Part shown: one piece after another, positions 26,944 through 39,901 of the stretch | Layout of the letters: every line of letters starts with the position of its first letter | Numbering within the stretch: position 1 is the first letter of the stretch | The notes under the pieces: model-generated | The model's database searches: none | Seen by the model: only the letters and a program-made list of their open reading frames with translations | Told to the model about the DNA's origin: nothing | Position numbers and translations under genes: made by a program | DNA from: Saccopteryx bilineata | Taxonomy: Eukaryota > Chordata > Mammalia > Chiroptera > Emballonuridae | Direction of reading: 5' to 3' | Length of the DNA stretch: 64,000 nt | Assembly (NCBI RefSeq): GCF_036850765.1 | Contig: NC_089492.1 | Coordinates: forward strand, 292,104,590 to 292,168,589

Positions 26944-29498
26944 CACTTGTGGGAGAAGCCACCCAGGAGAAAGGCCACGCCACTAGCAGGGAAAGGAGAC
27001 AGGGCGTACAGGCTCCTGCAATGCAGACGGACGCTGAGGGGGGCTTCCCGGCGAAGGGGCCGAGGTGAGCCCTTGTGGAGTGGTTCCTACGTGGCGAAGG
27101 GGGTCAGGGCACTACTTAGTCTGCTCTTGAAAACCCACTGCCTGAACAGGCCCTCGACTTCCCCTCAGAGGACACTCACAATGGGCCAAACTTAGGGAGA
27201 AAGAGCCCTTCTGTCTGCAGGGCTGGGATGTGCGGGTTTGCCTTGGCGGGGGGACAACTTTCCGCAGGCCCGCCCCTCCCCCAGCTCCCTCCACTTGCAG
27301 CTGGAGCTGTCCTTAGAGGGAAGGAGGCATTTCCTGTGTCCCCTCCCCCTAATTTCCCGGCATTCTTGGCAAGCCCAGAGAAGAGGCAGCAAGAACAGGG
27401 AGGGGGCTGGCTGCCAACCCCCTCACGGGTGCACAGCGCTTGGATGTGGGGGAAGGGAGCACAGTGCCCAGAGAAGGCCACCACGGAACAGGGGCTCTCC
27501 CTGTGGCTTTGCCCCCACTGGGGTATCTGCCAGGCCCACAGGCCACACAAAGGTGCCACAGGAAGGGACTGCCTCACAGGTATGCAGGGCGGGTGCCCTA
27601 AAGGCTGCACTCGCATCCTGATGAAGGGGTTTCAGGACCACAGCTGAAAAACATTATGGCCTGGCCTCGTGGCGGCCCCTCCAGGACACAAAGGTGCCAG
27701 GTGGGCAGGAGTTCGGGTGACCGTCCAGTCACTGGCTACCAAGTTCCTGCGCAGATGTGACATGAGATGTGGGTGACAGCCCCGCACTGTTCAGGTGTAG
27801 CCCCAGGGCAGCCACTTGGCAGTCACCTGAGGAGCATCTGCAGTGCGTGAGGGTGGGAGGTGAGGTTGGGAAGGCTGGGCCACCAAGAGACGGGTGATAA
27901 CTCCACAGCTACTCTTCCCCTCACCTCCCAGGGGCTGTGGAAACACCTCCTCCAACAGGCCCTCCTGTCTGAACCTCACTGAGTCAGGGAAGACAGGACT
28001 TCCACCTGGCTCTGAACACTGTCGGGAACCAGCCTCGGGAGGGACCTGCCAATGTGGCCATGTTCCCGGGGTACCGGGTCACTTGCAGGGGCACACACCC
28101 ACATAGCTCTGCAGGTGCAGCGAGGCCTGAGGGGAGTCCGTGGGTGTGCCCATTTGGCTGTCAGGAGGTCCTGGCCTTCTCAGGGATCTGGCACTCGGCC
28201 CCCAGGGCAAGTGCAAGACTCTAGCCAGACCTTCGTGATGGTGGAGGTGACGGCCACAACAGTGGTGACCATCTCCTAGCCCTGCACCCTTAGTTCCAGG
28301 GTGTTGGGAACACAACATGCCCAGGAAGCCCTGGGGAGGCCTGGATGGTCTCCCTCCACCCACAAGAGTTGGGGCCACATCCAACCACAGTAACAGGAAG
28401 CCCAATTCAGACTGGCTTAGACAAATGTGGGTGCCTACTCCAAGGCCAGGGCTGATCTCTACAGATAGCCTTGGGCTCAGCAGGCCCCTCCCTGGACACA
28501 CCCATGCCCTGTCAGCAGGCCCAAGAGAGGGGAATGGGAAAGGGCCATCCCACCCAACTCCCAGGTCAGCATGGGAACCAGCTCTGCACCCACCAACACC
28601 CAAATCCCACAGCAGCAGCCGACAGCCTGGACTTCTGGACAGCATGGAAAACCTAGCTTGTCTCATGCTTGCTGACCTCCACGGCCCTCCCAGGACCCGG
28701 CCCCTACTCTAACCTGGAGTGGCCCAACAACCTTGGCGAGGCAAAGACCCCAGGACCCTCATCCTCAGAACAGGAAGGACAAAGCACAGGCTGGAGGGTC
28801 AGACAGGCAAGGGGAGAGGAACACGTGGGCGACCTGTTTCGTCCTGGTGAATGCAGATGCGAACGTTTACCCACTAGGAGTTCTCTTCACTCAGGGTGAG
28901 GGACCTTTAGAGTGCATAGAGGGCCCCTAACCTAAAAGCCACTGGTCTGGCCCCACGGCTCGTCTCGAGGCTGAACTGCACAGCTTCTCAGCAAGGGCAG
29001 CCAAAGCCAGGCCGGGCTGGGCACTGAGTGGCGTGGCTGGACCTGCACTGGGCGCATCGCTGCTTACCTTAAAGGGCTTGCCTTCCAGCCCTCCTGGCAT
29101 CAGGTACAGCCACGTGACTCCAGGCCTGTCCTGTGAGCTGAGAGCAGTACCCCACCCGCAACTGGTATGTTGGCTAGAACAGCCACTTGGGGCCATGAGG
29201 CAGGAAGCAAGAGTCACACGGAGACAGCAGGACAGCAGCATGTCAGCCTGCAAACGTCCCTCACAGGGGGAGACAGGAGGCCCCGCACACTGAAGCTGCT
29301 GGTGGGTGTGACATGTGTATGCATGTGCACATCACTGTCATGCGTTGCCACATCCCATCCCAGCTGGAAACACCATGAAGCAGAGGGTATGGTTGAGGAC
29401 AGGAATGCAATCGAGGACAGGGACGCACTGGCATGTGTGTCCTGAGTGATGAAACAATGGTTTGAACCTTTCAAGAAGGTTCAAGCTTTGAAGGTTGA
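26944..29498. other. Intron 1 segment, unique GC-rich DNA
   Basis: No gene or repeat recognised, apart from a small hairpin at 29462-29484. Confidence 0.5.
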
Positions 29499-29515
29499 AA
29501 ATAGTCTTTCTTTTA

Positions 29516-29884
29516 TAAATTTTTTTAAAATTTTATTTATTTGTTTGTTTGTTTGTTTATTATAGAGACAGAGAGAGAGTCAGAGAGAAGGATAGACAGG
29601 GACAGACAGACAGGAACGGAGAGAGATGAGAAGCATCAATCAGTTTTTCATTGTGCGTTGCAACACCTTAGTTGTTCATTGATTGCTTTCATATGTGCCT
29701 TGACCGCGGGCCTTCAGCAGACCGAGTGACCCCTTGCTTGAGCCAGCGACCTTGGGTTCAAGCTGGGGGGCTTTTGCTCAAACCAGATGAGCCCGCGCTC
29801 AAACTGGCGACCTCAGGGTCTCGAACCTGGGTCCTCTGTATCCCAGTCCGACACGCTATCCACTGTGCCACCGCCTGGTCAGGC
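29516..29884 (-). mobile_element. SINE-B with 17-bp TSD
   Basis: Minus-strand copy with its head at 29884. Flanked by AAATAGTCTTTCTTTTA at 29499-29515 and 29886-29902. The tail contains AAAC-type units. Confidence 0.9.
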
Positions 29885-29902
29885 GAAATAGTCTTTCTTT
29901 TA

Positions 29903-31148
29903 ACCAAAATGATTTTCACCAGTCAGACCGAGACCCACCCTCCAAGCCTCTGAAGGAGAGAAACTGTGGCCCTGTGTCTGGGGTTGGGGTCTCCACTCTG
30001 GTCCCCTGGGGGGAGTCTCACTTTGTGTAAACCATCCCAACAGCTGTCCCTGCTGGGGAGCAGCCAAAGGCAAAGGGCTCGAGCGCTCATGGACACCATG
30101 ACAGACACGTTAGGGGACATGGGCCCATGAATCCCCAAACGTCAGAACAAAAGAGAAAAACCCTCAAGGTCGGGGTCCTAAATATGTCAAGACCAAAGCT
30201 ACACTAACAGGCTTTTCACCTTTCCCCATAAACTCAGCAGCACTAACGAGTCATTAAAAGAGAGCAACCAGGAGCTCAAGTCACAAGCAGCTGGCCCGCA
30301 GAGGACCTAGTGGGTCCCTGATCTGCCGCACCCCCCAGTGGGTTCCCCTTGGGCAGAGCTCCGGGAGGGAGGCAGGTGGGGTGCATCTCGCACCAGGACA
30401 ACTGCGCAGAGCCATCTCGCACACATCTGCACCCCTGGGGGGGGCAAGAGGGCAGAGGCACAGAGTCCTGCCAGCCCTGGGGGCTACAGAAGTGGGAGAG
30501 CAGCAGGCACACAACCTGCCCGGTACTGCAACCTCGCCCTGGGGTCCCCTTGGCCTAGAAATCCTCCTTTCTTCACCCCTGGTCTTAGTCCTTCCTTTGG
30601 GGATAAATACCAAGTACCAAGAAAATGACCGTTGATTATAAGCAGCAGAGAAGGGGTACTGGTGTCCCTGGGGGTGCGTCCTGCGCCCAGCGCAGGGGCA
30701 GGCGGGTGGAGCAAGACCACTTCCCCCTAGGATGCTCTGAAGGAACATGTGGACCCTTAGCCCAGGACCTGGACTGTGGGCACAGTGACTGAGTGGCTCC
30801 ATGGGGCAGACACCCCCTCTTGGAGCCAGGACAAGGGCTTCTTCCTCCCCACAGAGCCACCCTGCCCCCGCCCCACTCAGAAAGAGAGGAGAGCTGGGAT
30901 GTGCAAGACACATCCCCTGAGTGCAGAGCTGCCCCAGCCCTCCCAGGCACACGGGGCCTACAAGCCCCTGCCCAGGAGTCAGTGGGGGTGCCCTTGGGAG
31001 CCAGGGGTTGGGCCAGGGAAGCTGTGCGCAGGACTATTCTGGAGCTGAGAGTGGAGAGTCTGGCTGTGGCTGCTCTGTCCCCATCCCCGCTGGGTCCCCT
31101 GCAACTTCCTTCCAGCAAACGTGTAAGATACAGTAGAATGTTTCTAAG
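29903..31148. other. Intron 1 segment, unique DNA
   Basis: No feature recognised. Confidence 0.5.
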
Positions 31149-31300
31149 CTTTTTTTCTTTAAATTGATTTTAGAGAGAGAGAGAAAGGGAGAGAGAGGAC
31201 AGAAACATAAATCTGTTCCTGTATGTGCCCTGATCACAAATCAAACCTGCGACGTTTGTGTCAGGATGACACTTAACCAACTGAGCTATCCAGCCAGGGC
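31149..31300 (-). mobile_element. Old short tRNA-derived SINE
   Basis: The minus-strand head reads GCCCTGGCTGGATAGCTCAG with an A-box-like motif, followed by a diverged body and a GA-rich tail region. It is about 150 bp. Confidence 0.7.
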
Positions 31301-32252
31301 TTTAGTACTTTCTAAAAAACAACACCTCCTACCTGCCTCCTGCCCGGAGGTGGGGGGAAAGGTTGAGACAAAAGGCAGAGCTACCCATGCGTCCTGGCCA
31401 GGCCCACCCAGCTCATGTCACAGAAAACAGACACCCCCCATTTAAAAACACAAACTGAGACACCCCAGCCAAAATGCATGCCAAAGGGCTCCCGTGTCCT
31501 GACTGTAGCCCCCTGGTCCTGCCACCTCATCACAGCTCACCCCTCAGCTGCATCCACAAGATGCCAGAGGCATCTTCCTCAAGGGAAGACCAACCTGGAG
31601 CTGTGTGACTTCAGGAAACAACCTCACAAGTGAGGACTCACTGGAGCTGTCCACCTAAGGCCACGTCAGCAGTCTTCCCACTGTGTGCATACTGACTGGG
31701 TGGAGAGTCACCATCTCTCTCGGCCCTAGTCTCATAGGAGGGGCTTGAGAAGCCTTCAGTGCCCCCACGTGGCTGCTTCTGCCCAAGAATGGGAGATACT
31801 GGGCCCAAGGGGACCCTGAAAGATTGGAGAGCCAAGGGCAGCAAAGATGCCATGACCATGGTGCCATGCCCCAGGAAGAGCAGGAGGCCAGGGAGCACTG
31901 TCACGTTCTAGCCAGAGGGAGAGGGCGTCAAGGGCTGCGTCCCTGGCTCTCGGCCTCCCTTCCTCCTGTGATCCTGTCATTTCACCACTGTTGTCCTGGA
32001 CCCCAACAATGCAGCCACTCCAAGTTTCACGGCCTGACTGCCACGGGGCCACAAGCTACATCCATCTCACCATCCATCACACTGTTAGGTCCTGAGCTGG
32101 AATCCCACTGCTAAGAACACATCATAGGGGGGTCCATGTGGCCAGGTGTGGCCTGGGCTGCTGCACTGGGGACAGGCTGGCTGCATGCCAAACATTTATC
32201 CATGGCGTGGACATGAAACTCAGGCTTTACTGAGAAAACTTTCTGGACATTC
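31301..32252. other. Intron 1 segment, unique DNA
   Basis: No feature recognised. Confidence 0.5.
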
Positions 32253-32266
32253 AAAAAAGGAGCCAG

Positions 32267-32680
32267 GCCCTGGCCAGTTGGCTCAGCGGTAGAGTGTCAG
32301 CCTGGCATGCGGGGGACCCGGGTTCGATTCCCAGCCAGGGCACATAGGAGAAGCGCCCATTTGCTTCTCCACCCCCAACCCCTCCTTCCTCTCTGTCTCT
32401 CTCTTCCCCTCCTGCAGCCAAGGCTCCATTGGAGCAAAGATGGCCCGGGCGTTGGGGATGGCTCCTTGGCCTCTGCCCCAGGCGCTAGAGTGGCTCTAGT
32501 CCTGGCAGAGCGACGCCCCGGAGGGGCAGAGCATCACCCCCTGGTGGGCAGAGCTTCGCCCCTGGTGGGCGTGCCGGGTGGATCCCGGTCGGGCGCATGC
32601 GGGAGTCTGTCTGACTGTCTCTCCCCGTTTCCAGCTTCAGAAAGAAATACAAAAAAAAAAAACACCAAAAAACAAACAAA
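32267..32680 (+). mobile_element. SINE-A with TSD, two-unit subfamily
   Basis: Full-length copy flanked by AAAAAAGGAGCCAG at 32253-32266 and 32681-32694. The body carries two tandem 22-bp units at 32526-32547 and 32548-32569. Confidence 0.92.
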
Positions 32681-32694
32681 AAAAAAGGAGCCAG

Positions 32695-35600
32695 AACAGC
32701 TTTGGAGGCTTCCCCGATACTACAGCACCCCAGCCTGTGAACACTGACCTGCTCCCAGCAAACAGGAGAGAGGGAGATGGCGGAGGCAGAGCTGTGAGAA
32801 GGATGGAGGGAGTGGAGAGCCATGTCCACCCTGCACTTTGAGAATACTCTTCTGACCCCACAAACCGAGAGCTGCCTACCATCTCAGCCATGTCATCTCC
32901 ATGGAGCGATGCTATGATGGTCCAAAGACAGGGGCCCCAGGGTGCAGCCATGCCCATCCCCAAGGTCACACGACAGCCTCATCCTTCACCTCCTGCAGCC
33001 CTCATCTTCAGAGCCCAACCCACCCTGTACACCAGAACGAGGTGTACACGAGGGTTTCATGGTCAGTTACTCTGGGCTCCCCCAGCCAGAAATTGCCCCC
33101 CCCATCCTTATGCCATCCTCAGATGAGGAGCCTGAAACATCTCTTGGACTCCACACTCACGGGCGCCCTGCTGGGTCCACTGGAAACAACACCCACTCCT
33201 CCAGGACCCACACTTCCCCCGAAGTGTAGCGACCTCCAGGCTGCCAGAGAGAGGTGCAGGCAGCCAGTGCTCTGACCCCTCCGGGGTTCCAGTCCCAGCA
33301 CAGGCACAGAGCAAAGAGGAGCCGCATGGACTCCTCCTGCCTCCTGTCCAGGCACCTCGCATAAGAAGGGTCTGTGGGACACCTTGGTAAGCCACAATCA
33401 GGCTCCGGGACACAGCACCACTGACCCTGCAGCCCAGCACACCCAGACTCTTCCCGGAGCCGGACTGGGCCTGAGTCCCAAGTGAGAGCCATGGGCCCCT
33501 CAATGGGTACAGGATAAAGGGCCAGATGGCCTCAGGGGTCATCTGGGAAGAGTGGGCCAGGGACAGACATCTGGCCCACAAGACGAATGTCTTCCTGGAG
33601 GCGGAGGCAGTGCCTGTGTTCGCGGGCAGTGTCAGGTCGCCCCGGCAGCCCCTCAAACAAAGACCAGGTGCTCCTGCCACCTGACCTACCCCCAGAAGCA
33701 GCTCAACAAAGGGTGGCTGAGCACCAGAGCCTGGGATAACACAAGTCACACAGGGCTGCTGGCTACGGGCATGCACTGTTTAAGAAGGGCCACCATCATC
33801 CTATGAGCAGAAGACCTGACCTGCTGCAGGGTCAGAGACAGCAGCACAGGTGACAACGGGGGATGAGGAGTGACACTCCAGCACGCAGACAAAATGCTGA
33901 CCGGCACCAGGGAGTTCTGGTTTCGATACAACGTGTAGTTCCATCAGGGCAATGCTTATGAGACACAGTAGTATTTACTTTCAGGAATTTGGAGGCAATT
34001 TTGAGAGCAAAAACCCCTAATGCAATCTCCATTATTATAACGAAAGGCACCACGGCTCCCAGCCTGTGCTGGTGAGCATGGTCCCGGCCCGCCAGTCCGG
34101 GGAGCACAGACAGGGTGCCCTGCTCACGTGCGGACGGAGGGCCCAGGGAAAGCGTCTAGCCCCCAGCTTCAGGAGGGTGCCGCCTGCTTGCTCTGGTTTC
34201 TGTCCGCCCCAGAACTAGCTGTGTGTGCTTTCTCGTGATTTTTAACACCGTTTTTCAGCTATTGAAACATTTCACTTTGGTGACTTTCAATTCAGACCTC
34301 TCAGTGTGTTTTTCATCCCCTGAAAGGCCCTGTCAGAGAACCAGCCCGGCCAGTCTCTGTGGAGGGCGAGGGGTCGTGAGAACTCAAGGGAAGGCGATAA
34401 AAATCAGGGCAGTGACCTTTCGACCCCGCCTCCTAGCAGGGCCCAGGCCTGGGGCTCAGCAAGGGGCTGGGAGGCGGGCTGCCCCACTGGCCAGGCCAAG
34501 CCCCTTCCCAAGGCCCCTGGGTCCTGCTGGCCCTGCACCTGCTCACGAGGCCAGTACCCCTTGGAGAAGAAACAAGAAAACAGGACAAACACCGCCCTCC
34601 CCACAGCCCCCTTATTTCCCCACCCTCCCGTCTGGGGAACGCTGCCTGTTCCTGTTGTCTTAAGGACCAGGTCCTCTTTGAGGATGAGCTTTCTAGAAAT
34701 GTGGCCAGGTAGTCCTTGTCCCCTGCATCAACCTCTGCAGCTGGGGGAAAGGGAGCCCCAGGGTCCCCCAAGTCCCCATGGCTGGGGCAGATACCCAGGA
34801 GCCCCTCAGGGACTAGGGCTGAATCCCTGCCCCAGGGGCCTGTGGGGCCCACGAAGGCAAGGCACTGGCAGGATTGCTCAGCCCAGGGCAGGCAGCACCT
34901 AGCCAGGGCTTGTGTCCCCAGACCAGCTCTTCGTCCCCAAGGGAAACCAAGTGAAGGAACACTGAAGAGGTCCTCCTAAAGGAATGCCCCAAAGGGGCCT
35001 CAGGGCCCGTGTGCAGCCCAGGTCCCACCGTGTGGGAAGGACACCATCTTCCTCCAGTTCCCCAAAGGCCACAGCAGATGGGGGGGGGGGATTGCTGGGG
35101 GATGGGTGGGGTGGTGGCAGCCTTGGGGCTGCTGACCACCAAGTGCAGGGAATGTCCCAGCAACCCTCCCGTCCCTCCTGTTTCCTGCCTTGATTACGGC
35201 GAGCCCACGATGCCCAGGCTGGGAGCGGGGGGCAGACATGAGGGGCTCCTGTGAACTTGTCAGTTCACCCAAGGCCCAGCCCCAGGCTGGCCCAACCGAG
35301 AGTCCTGCAAAGTGCACATTGGCCTTTTCTGTCCATGCTTGCTCGGGGATTTCTAACAATGAACCAGCCCTTCTCGGCCACCCCCAGAATCCAGGGACCC
35401 AAAGGAAAGAAAGACAGTCTGCCCCATCCCCCAGCTCTGGAGAGGGGACAACCTGAACTTTTCACCTCAGCACAGACACCAGAGAAAAGGGCCACAGAGG
35501 TGTCTGCCTGGAGCAGAAGGGCGTCCCCTGACGCGTCTGCATTTTGCTTCTCCACCATCCCCCTTCAAAATGTGTATTGCCCAGTTTTACAATCGCCAGA

Positions 35601-37840
35601 TGGTGGCCCAGGGCCTGCAGGCCTCATCACCCACTGTGACCGCCTGACCTCTCGTAAATGGGGAGGGAGCCCTGGACCTGTGGCCACAACTCTGTCACAG
35701 GGCGGGGCCAGGGCAGGGAACCAGGCAGCATCCAGCATCTCCCAGGCCCATTCATGTGAGAACCAAAAAGAACCAAACCCGCTGGTGGGCACAGGGGCAA
35801 CAGAGATGGCAACGACCCCAGCAGGTGCTGCCCGGCCTGCAACCCCAAGCCCAGCAGGCTCTTCTACAGCGAGAGTACGTTTGCCCCGCACTCTCAAGCA
35901 GTGACTGCAGGCCCAGCATGGGTCTGTGCAGAGACTGAGGACACCAATTCATAAACCCACCCAAAACACAGCTGCTCCCTCAGCCCAGCAGCGAGGAGGC
36001 CTGGGACCACCAGGCTGCTCCCCCACCCCCGTCCAACTAGTTTCCATCAGCAAAGCAGTCACACTTTCCTGGCCTGCACCCCCACCCTATCCCTCGCCAG
36101 TGTCACAACAGAGGACTCTGCGGGAGCTCAGGGCCACCTAGGCTGCACAGAAAGGCCTCCAGCCTTCCTGACTCAGGCGCCTTCCGGCCAGTCCTCAGGA
36201 CACACAAGTGTCTCCAGTCATCTGGGTAACTGTGCACAGCCGCACACAGCATCGTGGACCTGTGACCAAGAACCACTGAGAAGCACAAAGGCCACAACTC
36301 AGCCTAGCATCTGAGTGCCCAGGCCCACTGTGTCTCTGATATGTGCTCAGGAGCGCAGCTGAGCCGTCCAGAGCCCTGGGTACAGCCCTCATTGGAACAA
36401 GTCTTTCCTAGGGCTCAGGCCAGTGCTCGGCACCCACTTCTCAGGGCCAGCACCTCACAGATAGAAGAACGCAGTGCTGACCTGTATGGTCCCCAAAGCC
36501 CCTACACCAAGTGTCTGATGAGAACACAGCACTGCCCTCAGGCCTGGCCACATCCCAAAGCCATCGACCAGCCTTCCGCCTACAAGAGGCTCCAGACAAA
36601 CAGGGTATTTGATGTTGCAATCCCCCACCGGAGAAGATGTGGCCATGCTTGGACAGTGTCCCCAGTGTGCCTACCCCTCACTGTGAAGGGACCACACTGC
36701 CTGGGAATTCCAGCAAACCAAGGGCGACAGCCCTGTCTCTGCTCAGGCCGAGTTCTCGGTGGCACCTGGTGACCCTTTCCCCAACCACTGGCTCCTCAGC
36801 TGTTGGCACTGCTCACACTTCCACACTTGCAGGCAGCACCAGGAGCACTGGACCCGGGCCTGGGACAAAACCAGTTCAGTGCTGGCTCGGTGCAGCTGTT
36901 TGTGTGAATAGTCAAAATCACAGCACTTTGTTCATCATCAATTCTCACTCAAATTGAAAAGGCGGTAATGAAGATGTTAACAAAACGAATTTAACACAGC
37001 CAAATTTATTTCAAAAAGGAAAGCATATCCGCTCACATATCCCTACACACCAGTCAGCACAATACGCAGCTTCTGAAACCATCTACCTCAGGGCTGGGTT
37101 TGTTCACTGTCCATCCTGAAGCCACGACAACCCCCAACAACCTGTCACTCAAAGTCGGGAGTTATTTCTGCGTGGTGTGTGTGGTGCCCGGTCCCAGGAC
37201 ACGGAGCAATGCTCACCCAGGGCCCCCGCCTCGCAGCTGTCTGTCAAGCAGCACGTCCTTGAGTTTCCATTTCATTTTTCAGGGTCGTGTCTGAGAAAGT
37301 GCCAGCTAGAGGAGCTCAAAATGAGCACGTGGGGGCCACAGCCACACTGCCACCGAGGGCCCGCCTGAAGCATAGTGATGTACCAGGACCATGCAGCCCC
37401 ACCTGGAGCAGCCCAAATCCACAGGAGGTACAGGAGGCAACTGAGGACGATGATCCTCAAGGAACAGAAGCCATCAAAGCAAGCCCAACGGCTGTTGATA
37501 GTGCCAGGCTGTGGCCCAGGGAGGGAACCCAGGCGGGACCAAGTGGACCCCTGAGTAGGAAGGATGAAGCTGATGGTCCAGGGAGACTGTGGTGGCTGGA
37601 ATTCACAGAACACACAGCAGAAGGGAAGGCCAGGCCTGCAGAGCACTGGTCAGCGGCAGCATGAGAGGAAACTGCTTGAGGCAGAGGGTTAGAAGGAATG
37701 GGCCTGCAGCTCACCCCACTGTTCCCACAGCACAAACTAGAAAACCCCTGAATTCATGGGGTGTGGGCTACTCGGAAAGATTTTGCCATCATAAGGGGGA
37801 ATAATTAAGTCCCTGAAGGAGCATTGCTTTGGATCTATTT
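32695..37840. other. Intron 1 segment, repeat-free
   Basis: The longest stretch in this intron with few or no recognised repeats. AT-rich islands at 33930-34070, 34220-34320 and 36890-37060 stand out. Confidence 0.5.
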
Positions 37841-37856
37841 AAAAATCTCACGAGCA

Positions 37857-38015
37857 GCCCTGACCAGACAGCTCAGTTGTTTAGAACACTGTCCTGATAT
37901 GCAAAGGTTGTGGGTTTGATTCCTGGTCCGGGCACATACAGGAACAGATTGTTGTTCTTGTCTTGGTCTCTGTCCCTTCTTCTCTAAAATCAGTAAATTT
38001 TTAAAAATTAAAAAC
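37857..38015 (+). mobile_element. Old short SINE with 16-bp TSD
   Basis: The head GCCCTGACCAGACAGCTCAG is followed by TTGATTCCTGGTCCGGGCAC. The duplication aaaaatctcacgagca / aaaaatctcaagagca (15 of 16) lies at 37841-37856 and 38016-38031. Confidence 0.8.
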
Positions 38016-38271
38016 AAAAAATCTCAAGAGCAAAACCTGAAAGGTTCAACTGTCTCCAGGTAACTCAAATGTTCCCAAAGCTTGAGAAGACTTATAGGAA
38101 CACAGGAAACATCCAGCACCTAAACAGGTGAATTTCAAAATGTCTACAGCCAAAGAAGTGGGGAAATATGAACACAATGAGGAGAACCATCAGTCCACTG
38201 GAACTCACCAGAATTGACAGGCACGTGAGTTCGCAAAGGACATTAAAACATCACAAAGCTATACTCGACAC

Positions 38272-38592
38272 CAGTGGTCCCCAACCTTTTTTGGGCCACG
38301 GACCAGTTTAATGTCAGAAAATATTTTCACGACCAGCCTTTAGGGTGGGACGGATAAATGCACAAAATAAATTATGCGACCGGCGTAAAAACTGTGGTAT
38401 TTTTAAATATAATTGTTGAACTTACGAGATAAGCATCAAGAGTGAGTCTTAGATGGATGTAACAGAGGGAATCTGGTCATTTTTTATAAATAAAACAGAA
38501 ATAATGTAAGTTATTTATTCTTTCTCTGCGGACCGGTACCAAATGACCCACAGACCGGTACCGGTCCGCAGCCCGGGGGTTGAGGACCACTG
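38272..38592. mobile_element. Non-autonomous hAT transposon (family 2), reverse orientation
   Basis: Same family as 26639-26935 but inverted, 321 bp, with CAGTGGTCCCCAACC at one end and GGACCACTG at the other. The 8-bp duplication is ctcgacac / ctctacac (7 of 8) at 38264-38271 and 38593-38600. Confidence 0.9.
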
Positions 38593-39080
38593 CTCTACAC
38601 AGTTAAAAAGCTAAACAGAAATGCAGAAGATACGACAGAGTCCTGTCAAACAGCTGGAGGTGAAAACCAGGGCCAGGATAAAACTGCACTGGACGGATGG
38701 CAGCCTGGCGTGCAGTGGACAAGATGGTGAGCATGGACACAGTGGAACACAGACCAGCTGGATGGAGCAGAGAGAAAAAGAGTCCAAAGGACTGAGACAT
38801 GCTCCTGTGCCAGGGCTGCTGACACATCTAGTGCATGGGTAACTGGAGGGATCACAGGAGGTGGGGGGGGGGCAGGAAAAAGTCTCTAAAAAGAGTGGTT
38901 GAAATCTTTCAAACATAAAAGAAACCCACCAAACACATGTAATCTAAAGAAGACTACAGCAGAGTACACCGTAAACAAGGTGCTCAAAACCTGTGACAAA
39001 GCAACACTCTCAAAGACATCACATGCAGAGGAGCAGGAGGAACAGCCAACCAACACTTCTGAAGCAAACACCGTCAAACT

Positions 39081-39213
39081 GGCCAGGTAGCACAGTTGGT
39101 TAGCACATCATTCCAGTACACAAAGGTTGTGGGCTTGATCCCTGGGCGGGGCACATAAGGAACAGATAGATGTTCTTCTCTCTCTCAAATTAATAAATAA
39201 TGTTTTTTAAAAA
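39081..39213 (+). mobile_element. Old short tRNA-derived SINE
   Basis: The head GGCCAGGTAGCACAGTTGGT and the B-box-like GGCTTGATCCCTGG are diverged. It ends in TTAATAAATAATG. Confidence 0.65.
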
Positions 39214-39489
39214 ATGAAGTTAAAAGAAAACATTAACAAGACTCCTATACCCATTGCAAATATCCTTCCCAAACAGGGAGAGACACCAACACTTCACACA
39301 CAGAAAACACCTGGCAGGCCCACCCTAACAAGGAGTGCTACAAAAACCCTTCACGCAAATGAAAACACACGTCGAAAATTTCTATCTATACAAAAGAATA
39401 AACAGGACCAAAAATGTTAACGACAAAATAAGACAAAAATAACTACATCAAGTCTTTTCTTATTTAAGTGCCTTTAAAAAGCAAATGTT

Positions 39490-39901
39490 GGCCCTGGCCG
39501 GTTGGCTCAGCGGTAGAGCGTCGGCCTGGCGTGTGGGGGACCCGGGTTCGATTCCCAGCCAGGGCACATAGGAGAAGCGCCCATTTGCTTCTCCACCCCC
39601 ACCCCCCTCCTTCCTCTCTGTCTCTCTCTTCCCCTCCTTCAGCCAAGGCTCCATTGGAGCAAAGATGGTCCGGGCGCTGGGGATGGCTCCTTGGCCTCTG
39701 CCCCAGGCGCTAGAGTGGCTCTGGTCGCAGCAGAGCGACGCCCCAGAGGGGCAGAGCATCGCCCCCTGGTGGGCAGAGCGTCACCCCTGGTGGGTGTGCC
39801 GGGTGGATCCCGGTCGGGCGCATGCGGGAGTCTGTCTGACTGTCTCTCCCCGTTTCCAGCTTCAGAAAAATACAAAAAAAAAAAAAAAAAAAAAAAAAAG
39901 A
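39490..39901 (+). mobile_element. SINE-A with 17-bp TSD, two-unit subfamily
   Basis: Young full-length copy. Perfect duplication TTTAAAAAGCAAATGTT at 39473-39489 and 39902-39918. It carries two 22-bp units starting at 39751 and 39773, and its tRNA-like head can fold into a cloverleaf. Confidence 0.93.

Noticed and set aside
32307..32747. Open frame of 146 codons across a SINE, with similar peptides at 18148, 21461, 39468 and 47738
   Set aside because: The recurring peptides are translations of SINE-A copies and not a gene family.
39490..39566. Apparent tRNA genes (A and B boxes, cloverleaf)
   Set aside because: These are the tRNA-like heads of SINE copies, followed by SINE bodies, A tails and target duplications.
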